From Microcaldota archaeon (GTDB lineage Archaea > Micrarchaeota > Micrarchaeia > Micrarchaeales > Micrarchaeaceae), in assembly GCA_021822165.1 (NCBI GenBank), contig JAKARM010000001.1, positions 1-42,442 of the forward strand: a stretch of DNA of 42,442 nucleotides, given 5' to 3'. The notes under the pieces are model-generated. The model had not been told where the DNA came from. It did no database searches and saw nothing but the letters and a program-made list of their open reading frames with translations. Below, in pieces: positions 36,407 to 42,442 of the stretch; position 1 is the first letter of the stretch, and each line of letters opens with the position of its first letter. Position numbers and translations under genes: made by a program.

Positions 36407-37465
36407 TTATTGCCCGCCATGGTCAGCCTTGCTGCCTGTATTGTATTCACTGGAACCGTGCAGGGAGATGGGTGCAACCGATACCTTGAATCCGCCATCT
36501 TCCAGTGCAAGTTTAACCTTCCCCGTATGCGGTTTGGAGACGAGGGCGACCGCAAGCCCGCCTCCTCCGCCTCCGCTCATCTTCGCCCCGAATGCACCGG
36601 ATTTTTTCGCCAGAGCAACTGCATCGTCAAGCTTTGGGGTTGATACGCCGATCCTGGAAAGCGCAATGTGATTTTTAAGCATAAGTTCCCCAACTTTTTC
36701 AACATTTCCGGAGATTATTGCCTCGAGTCCGGAATCAACATAGCGTTCTATCTCGTTAAAAACCTTCTCTGTATTGACCCTGTCGGAATCATAAAGAGAA
36801 CGCACCTTCGCAACCATTTCGGCCGTACTCTTCTTGGGCCCGGTATCGATCAGCAGGAGATCGCACTTGTTGAAGTTTTCGTTGATCTTCACTTTTCGGA
36901 TACCGAGATCGTTGCTATATGTGATACAGCCGCCATAGTAGGACGTGTTCACATCGACAATGCCGGCCCCGTCGTTTCTATGGACCACACGTTCCCCTTC
37001 CCGGGAGATGTCTATTATCTCACTGTCTGATAAGCCGTGCCCGTCAGACAGCGCCACGGCAAAGGAAGTAGAACATGCCGCACTGCTTGCAAGACCCCGC
37101 TGTACAGGGATCTCGGAACTTATCCCTACTGTTTTGTGGCCAAGCTTCACACCATAGCCCTTGATAATCCTTGAAGCTATCAAAGCAAATGGGAGTACCC
37201 TTTGGTCTATGTCGCTATTGGCGGATATGAATTCCCCTATGCTGGTGGTTGATTTCCTGCTTTTGTATAAAAGTTCCATGCGGTCGGAGTCGAAGCTTGC
37301 GTTTAGATCAAAATCCGCAAGGGATATTGATAGGTCTTTTTCACCGCTGTCGTTGGAAACAGCAGAAGCGTATAGCCCGACAGCCACGCCTATGAAAGGC
37401 TTGCCGTAAACAACCGCATGTTCACCGAACCATTTTATGACTGCTGGTGAATTTACCTTGGGCAA
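36407..37465 (-). CDS. mvk: Mevalonate kinase (GHMP family)
   Basis: VNSPAVIKWFGEHAVVYGKPFIGVAVGL, EIPVQRGLASSAACSTSFAVAL, GAFGAKMSGGGGGGLAVAL; start probably TTG at 37465 or GTG at 37474. Confidence 0.9.
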   Translation of the reverse strand: MPKVNSPAVIKWFGEHAVVYGKPFIGVAVGLYASAVSNDSGEKDLSISLADFDLNASFDSDRMELLYKSRKSTTSIGEFISANSDIDQRVLPFALIASRIIKGYGVKLGHKTVGISSEIPVQRGLASSAACSTSFAVALSDGHGLSDSEIIDISREGERVVHRNDGAGIVDVNTSYYGGCITYSNDLGIRKVKINENFNKCDLLLIDTGPKKSTAEMVAKVRSLYDSDRVNTEKVFNEIERYVDSGLEAIISGNVEKVGELMLKNHIALSRIGVSTPKLDDAVALAKKSGAFGAKMSGGGGGGLAVALVSKPHTGKVKLALEDGGFKVSVAPISLHGSSEYNTGSKADHGGQ

Positions 37466-37594
37466 TATACACACCTGGATTATAATACGAGGAGCTATCA
37501 ATAAAAACCCGTAGGACAATTAATAGAGAGGCATAAAATCCGGCAAAACATGAAGGAGTTGGCACGGTTATGATTCAGGTATTCGTAAACATAA

Positions 37595-38875
37595 GTGATG
37601 AGGATGAAGTGGTTGAGGAAAAGCGATATCCCGAAGATCTATCTCCCGGGGGATGTTTGGATACTTGCTTTCTCTTCTATGGTATGGAACATAGGGGGGT
37701 TCATATCCGGGCCATTCCAATCCATCTTTTTCTATGACATTGGCACCCCTGTAGGATATATAGGGGTACTGGCTGCTGTAAGCTCCATCGTAATGGCGAT
37801 CTCCCTTATAATCGGAGGGTATTTGGCGGACATCTGGGGAAGGAAAAGGATTATAACGATGTTCAGTTTCATAGCTGCCGGGAGTTCGGCACTATACTTC
37901 TTCGTAAACTCATGGCCGTTCCTCTTCATCCCCATAATTATGGGTTCGCTTTCTGGCATATACTCCCCTGCTTTCAATGCCATGCTGAACGATTCGATGA
38001 AACCCAGGGATAGGCCGATTGGTTTCGCGTCATTCACGCTGCTGACGGTCATACCGTCATTGTTTGCCCCGTATATAGGGGGGGTGCTGATGGAACATCT
38101 AGGGCCGGTAGAGGGGCTCAAAATAGGGTTCTTGCTTGCGGGGATGCTAGGACTCGCCGCGGTCACATGGAGGGCTGTAAGGCTGGATGAAACATATAAG
38201 CCCAAATTCAAGAAGCTCAGCTTCAAGAAATTCACAAAGGGGATAATTACCGAAAACATACACGCTTTGAAATCTGCAAGCAGAAATGCCAAGATATTGC
38301 TGGTTTACACCGCAACAGCGAGCATGGCGGCCGGATTCTCCACTGTCTACATATCAATTTACCTCGTAAAGAATGCCAAACTGCTTCCGACCCAGTATGG
38401 ATTGCTTGTGGGATTAAGCTCACTTGCAACCATATTCCTCCTTTTGCCGACTGTTACCTTGATAAAGAAGCTAGGGCTGAAACGGGCTGCTGTGATCTCT
38501 TCGATTTTCGCACCGGTAAGCATGCTGGTATTCGTGTCTGCTAACGGGATGAACGACCTTATAACATGGAGCATAACAGGAGGCATAAGCGGTGCGCTGC
38601 TAAGCCCAACGATACAGAGCATGGAAGGGAATGCGACAACAAAACAGATAAGGGGAAGGATAATGGGGTTGTTTATCCTCGTCCCTTTGCTGGCGAGCGT
38701 ACCGGCACAAATCATATCCGGTTACCTATATAGCATATCGCCATTGCTCACATTTATCGTATCGATACCGTTCTACATAACCTCGATATTCATCCTCTCG
38801 AAGATGGACATGCACAGGCACCCGAAGGAAAGCGGGCTGGTGATGTTGCCCGGAGTCGCAACGCAATTGCCATGA
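37595..38875 (+). CDS. Major facilitator superfamily transporter
   Basis: 12 TM segments; motif GGYLADIWGRKRIITMFSF. Confidence 0.85.
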   Translation: MMRMKWLRKSDIPKIYLPGDVWILAFSSMVWNIGGFISGPFQSIFFYDIGTPVGYIGVLAAVSSIVMAISLIIGGYLADIWGRKRIITMFSFIAAGSSALYFFVNSWPFLFIPIIMGSLSGIYSPAFNAMLNDSMKPRDRPIGFASFTLLTVIPSLFAPYIGGVLMEHLGPVEGLKIGFLLAGMLGLAAVTWRAVRLDETYKPKFKKLSFKKFTKGIITENIHALKSASRNAKILLVYTATASMAAGFSTVYISIYLVKNAKLLPTQYGLLVGLSSLATIFLLLPTVTLIKKLGLKRAAVISSIFAPVSMLVFVSANGMNDLITWSITGGISGALLSPTIQSMEGNATTKQIRGRIMGLFILVPLLASVPAQIISGYLYSISPLLTFIVSIPFYITSIFILSKMDMHRHPKESGLVMLPGVATQLP

Positions 38876-38894
38876 TTCCGGACCAAGGGGACGG

Positions 38895-40448
38895 TTACGT
38901 TAATGTTGTAATCCCCTTGGCACTAAATGGCTTTGCCAGACCAGATCTTATTCCCAGGGGATAGAAAACCACCACAGAACCTACCAATACAAGCAGTGTG
39001 GAAATTCCGAAGGGAATGACATTAAGTTCCCCTACACTCCCTATGGCGGTCATTGCCAGGAGGAAAGCTATATACAATATATACCAAACGGAATTGGATA
39101 TATTCTCCTTAATTTTGAACAGGTATGAGAACAGTATTACGGCCCCCGTCATCATCAGCACCGCATAGGGAACTGATGGCCAACCGCTCCAAAAAACTAT
39201 CAGCGATGCCGAAGCGAAAGCCATAGGAGCGATAATATTGCCGAATTTCATTCTGTTCTTAGTGACACCCTGCATCCTGCTGACAATCATTGCGACCGGA
39301 TTGGTGGCAAAACCTATATATCCGCCTACAACCGCGTCGGTTATGAGGCTGTATATGTTGGGCAAAGGTGCGGCTATGAATGCCACAAACGCCCCGATTA
39401 CGGCAAATACTATTAGCGAAAGATAAGGTATGTTATGGACCTCGTGCAAGGATTTCAGTGATTTGTTGACTATCCCGGATCTGCCCATAGCAAATAATAT
39501 CCTGCTGCCGCCCCCAAGGTAAATATAGCCTGTTACGAATGGACCTAGCAACCCAACAATCAATGTAAGTACCAGCAAGGGATGTGAACTAAAACCGCTA
39601 GCGAATATTATGAAGGGATTGCCTACAAGCTTCCCCAACCCTGCCCAGTCACCCACCGCAAGATTTAGATTGGACCATTTAATGCCCCCTATGAACGCTA
39701 TGCTGAACAGTATATAGATAATGGTTTGACCTATCACCGTAAGCATTATCGCTTTTGGAAGTATCTTTTTGTCCTTCACCTCTTCGGCGTAATCAGGAAT
39801 CACCCTTATCCCGCCAAATGCAAACATTGCAAGGGGAATCGCAAGGAATACCCCGTACATACCGAATGGTATGAAACCGTGGTAAGCTACGAAGTTAGAA
39901 GGCCTAAAAAATATCAGGATGAGGCCGAATGCAACAGCAAGATAGAACAATAACTTCACTATGCCAAGAATCGCTGTTGACTGGCCGAACACCTTAGTCC
40001 CGAAATAGTTGAAAGGCACGAATAACAGCAGGAGCAAAACTCCGAGCAGGCTCCCCATTATTGTCGGGGCACCGCTGGCTGCCATGAGGGACGGGAAGAA
40101 ATAGCTGAACCCTTCGACAACCGCAAGGGCCTCTATTGGGGGGATGAAAAGATACCAAACAAGATCTGCAAACGAATTTATCAGGTTGGTGAACCTGCCA
40201 TGGGTATATAATGAATACCTTGTGGGACCACCAGCCTCAGGATAGGTTGATGATAGTTCCATATAAGTGTAACCGACAGAGGCGTACATTATCGCCCCTA
40301 TCACCCACGCCAGAAGACTGCCGGGACCGGCATCGCCAGCCATTCCGGCTGCACTAAAGAGAACCCCGGTGCCGATGGCCCCGACGATGCCGATTATAAC
40401 AATCTGTAATAATGTAATCTCTCTTTTAAATCCCGGTTTATTAGGCAT
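38895..40448 (-). CDS. Amino acid permease (APC superfamily)
   Basis: IVGAIGTGVLFSAAGMAGDAGPGSLLAWVIGAIMYASVGYTYMELSSTYPEAGGPTRYS is the APC N-terminal signature. Confidence 0.9.
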   Translation of the reverse strand: MPNKPGFKREITLLQIVIIGIVGAIGTGVLFSAAGMAGDAGPGSLLAWVIGAIMYASVGYTYMELSSTYPEAGGPTRYSLYTHGRFTNLINSFADLVWYLFIPPIEALAVVEGFSYFFPSLMAASGAPTIMGSLLGVLLLLLFVPFNYFGTKVFGQSTAILGIVKLLFYLAVAFGLILIFFRPSNFVAYHGFIPFGMYGVFLAIPLAMFAFGGIRVIPDYAEEVKDKKILPKAIMLTVIGQTIIYILFSIAFIGGIKWSNLNLAVGDWAGLGKLVGNPFIIFASGFSSHPLLVLTLIVGLLGPFVTGYIYLGGGSRILFAMGRSGIVNKSLKSLHEVHNIPYLSLIVFAVIGAFVAFIAAPLPNIYSLITDAVVGGYIGFATNPVAMIVSRMQGVTKNRMKFGNIIAPMAFASASLIVFWSGWPSVPYAVLMMTGAVILFSYLFKIKENISNSVWYILYIAFLLAMTAIGSVGELNVIPFGISTLLVLVGSVVVFYPLGIRSGLAKPFSAKGITTLT

Positions 40449-40627
40449 TATAATCCCCAACTGATAATAATAGAATGGAAAGATTTAAAAATACGCTCAT
40501 ATCTTGAAAATTCGCATGAAGCGGCATCCCCACCCGTAAACAGTATAGGATTTCCCGTTCACGTTGTTGAGGTGTTCATTTTAGTTCCAAAAACTGAACT
40601 CTGATTTTGCAGCCGGCAAAATAGGTT

Positions 40628-40766
40628 TGGGGTTGCAGGGATTTGAACCCTGATATGCAGGTTACTTCATGTTTGGTTTTTGGATTCCAGATACTCATCA
40701 CTGCCATATGGCTCAAATAAATAATCATCTGGAGCCTGCCGCGCTGCCAAGTTACGCTACAACCCC
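40628..40766 (-). tRNA. tRNA-Trp(CCA) with a 66-nt intron at 37/38 (40663..40728)
   Basis: Acceptor GGGGTTG/CAACCCC, anticodon stem GCAGG/CCTGC, loop CTCCAG|A, T arm CAGGG-TTCAAAT-CCCTG; removal of 66 nt leaves a 73-nt tRNA. Confidence 0.9.
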
Positions 40767-40831
40767 GGCATCGGGTTTTTAACTTAAAAGTATTTATAGA
40801 TAGCCCCACTTTACATTGGTAGCAAAGGCCG

Positions 40832-41377
40832 GTGGTTGTTCTGGAAAGGATTGTATATAGGAGAGGGCCATACAGCATAAGGGAGAAAACAGTCAAAATA
40901 AGGGGCAGGGATACTTTCATGTTCAGGGTATTAAAGCCTGACGCCGCCGTCATCCTTCCACTCATAGATGAAAACACAATATTGATGGAGTTCCAGTATA
41001 GGCACCCCTTGAATAAATCAATCTATGAATTGCCTGCCGGTGCGATAGAGAAAGGGGAAAGCGCGCGTTCGGCAGCTGTAAGAGAACTGGAGGAAGAGAC
41101 GGGATACAGGGCCAAGGTAATGAAAAAAATGTTCAAGACATTAGAATCCCCAGGGATAACAAGCACGGTATTCACGTACTACCTTGCGACAGGGCTTTAT
41201 AGAGGAAATAAGAACCTTGATGAAGGAGAAATAATCCGTATAAAAAAAATAAAGTTTCCCGAGGCCATAAAGATGATAAAGAACGGGGAGATAATAGATG
41301 CGAAGACCGTATTGGGCATAATGCATTACCTATGCCGTTCAAACAAGGATATTACTGGAGGGTATAAGAGAATATAA
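40832..41377 (+). CDS. NUDIX hydrolase (ADP-ribose pyrophosphatase-like)
   Basis: Nudix box GAIEKGESARSAAVRELEEETGY; FQYRHPLNKSIYELPAG. Confidence 0.92.
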   Translation: MVVLERIVYRRGPYSIREKTVKIRGRDTFMFRVLKPDAAVILPLIDENTILMEFQYRHPLNKSIYELPAGAIEKGESARSAAVRELEEETGYRAKVMKKMFKTLESPGITSTVFTYYLATGLYRGNKNLDEGEIIRIKKIKFPEAIKMIKNGEIIDAKTVLGIMHYLCRSNKDITGGYKRI

Positions 41378-41405
41378 AGGGTTTTTATTAGTTAAATTAC
41401 ATGTC

Positions 41406-42002
41406 TTGTTGTTTGGTGATCATATAATCCTACCGAGGCCATACGATATCTGGATTAACATATTGACGTTCGAGCTAGTAAAAGACATAGCGAACAACAC
41501 CTTGACGAAGGTAATGCAGCTCATGGTATCGAGTTATATGATTGTGATACCTGCAATGGTCCTTTACCTTTTCCTGAAGAAGGATGATAACCTATATCCG
41601 CTCATCATTGCCGGGATCTCTCTTTTTGTCATTACAGACATCATAATAAAACCGATTGTCGGGGAGTTAAGGCCGTGCGAAATTTCTTCGCTTTCGTGGA
41701 TAGAACATACGGGTTGCAGCGCGTTGGACAAATATTCTTTTCCGAGCGGGCATGCCACAGTGCTGACCGGACTGCCGATCTTCCTTGAAAAATATAGGGT
41801 ATTACAGATCCTTTATATCGCTTGGATGCTTCTTTCCCTTTTCAGCAAGCTCTATCTTGGTTTGCACTATCTGACGGACATAATCGCGGGGGCGATAATA
41901 AGCATAGTGCTGTCATATGCCATACATGCGTACAAGGCCCAGATAAACTCGTTTGCCAAAGACTTGCTAGGCAGGATATTTAAGAATGGAACCATAGGGT
42001 GA
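41406..42002 (+). CDS. PAP2-family membrane phosphatase
   Basis: [45 protein letters not shown]. Confidence 0.88.
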   Translation: MLFGDHIILPRPYDIWINILTFELVKDIANNTLTKVMQLMVSSYMIVIPAMVLYLFLKKDDNLYPLIIAGISLFVITDIIIKPIVGELRPCEISSLSWIEHTGCSALDKYSFPSGHATVLTGLPIFLEKYRVLQILYIAWMLLSLFSKLYLGLHYLTDIIAGAIISIVLSYAIHAYKAQINSFAKDLLGRIFKNGTIG

Positions 42003-42006
42003 TTTG

Positions 42007-42442
42007 ATGAAGATAGAAAAAAACAAAATGATGTATATAGTCGTTGCTGCTGTTGTGGTGCTTGTTGCAATCGCATACGTGTACAGCATCACTTATGGCA
42101 GCAGTAGCCCGACAGCTGCATTGATAAACCAGGCTGTGCCGCAGTCTGAATTGTCATCACTAAAGACCCTTGCGGCCAACAATTCGCTGGCGGATAGCAT
42201 AGGGTTCGGCTCGGCGAGCAATTTCCCGACACCAACAGGCAAGACATATCCCCCGATAGTCGTTGGAGGAAAAGCCACAGTAGTATATGTCGGTGCCGAT
42301 TTCTGCCCCTATTGCGCAGTAACGAGATGGGGCCTGATAGTAGCATTAATGAGATTCGGGAACTTCACATCGCTGCACTATATGGCTTCTAGCGCTACCG
42401 ACGTCTTCCCAGATACTCCGACATTCACTTTCTACAACTCCA
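42007..42442 (+). CDS. DUF929 family protein, thioredoxin-like CPYC motif, membrane-anchored (3'-truncated by window end)
   Basis: [28 protein letters not shown] (N-terminal TM); [61 protein letters not shown]. Confidence 0.85.
   Translation, partial: MKIEKNKMMYIVVAAVVVLVAIAYVYSITYGSSSPTAALINQAVPQSELSSLKTLAANNSLADSIGFGSASNFPTPTGKTYPPIVVGGKATVVYVGADFCPYCAVTRWGLIVALMRFGNFTSLHYMASSATDVFPDTPTFTFYNS

Noticed and set aside
37595-37601. GTGATGA box C-like motif
   Set aside because: It is simply the GTG/ATG start region of the MFS gene; no D box arrangement.
1-42442. CRISPR arrays, transposases, integrases, toxin-antitoxin or restriction genes
   Set aside because: None recognised; no regularly spaced repeats or characteristic motifs seen in any listed ORF.

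Overview
The window is a gene-dense archaeal chromosomal segment. Gene content (aIF6, prefoldin alpha, Rpl39e/Rpl31e/Rps19e, PDCD5, PAC2, Cgi121-like KEOPS subunit, XPF-type nuclease, class III-signal-like prepilin with a SAMEYLTTYGWALL motif) suggests a DPANN/Micrarchaeota-like genome; this placement is inference. There are about 44 supported protein genes, four tRNA genes and one canonical box C/D sRNA; no CRISPR array, rRNA or transposase was recognised. Main modules: (1) an ADP-forming acyl-CoA synthetase (beta+alpha) with an overlapping class III aminotransferase; (2) the translation cluster rps19e-pdcd5-rpl39e-rpl31e-eif6-pfdA-ftsY; (3) a type II/IV secretion ATPase and a prepilin-like protein; (4) a flippase, GT2 and large membrane protein surface-glycan cluster; (5) a suf Fe-S operon (sufB-sufD-HTH regulator-sufC-sufS-sufU) whose promoter carries a perfect 8-1-8 dyad and whose internal regulator has a C-X2-C-X7-C tail; (6) a proline/amino-acid catabolism set (P5C dehydrogenase, proline dehydrogenase directly abutting proS, carbamate kinase, APC permease). 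The most notable RNA observations: three of the four tRNAs are interrupted, with a 32-nt intron in the T-loop of tRNA-Arg(TCG), a 23-nt intron in the D-loop of tRNA-Leu(TAA), both with well-formed 3-4-3 bulge-helix-bulge motifs that restore consensus loops on splicing, and a 66-nt anticodon-loop intron in tRNA-Trp(CCA). All assignments come from reading the sequence; no database search was run.
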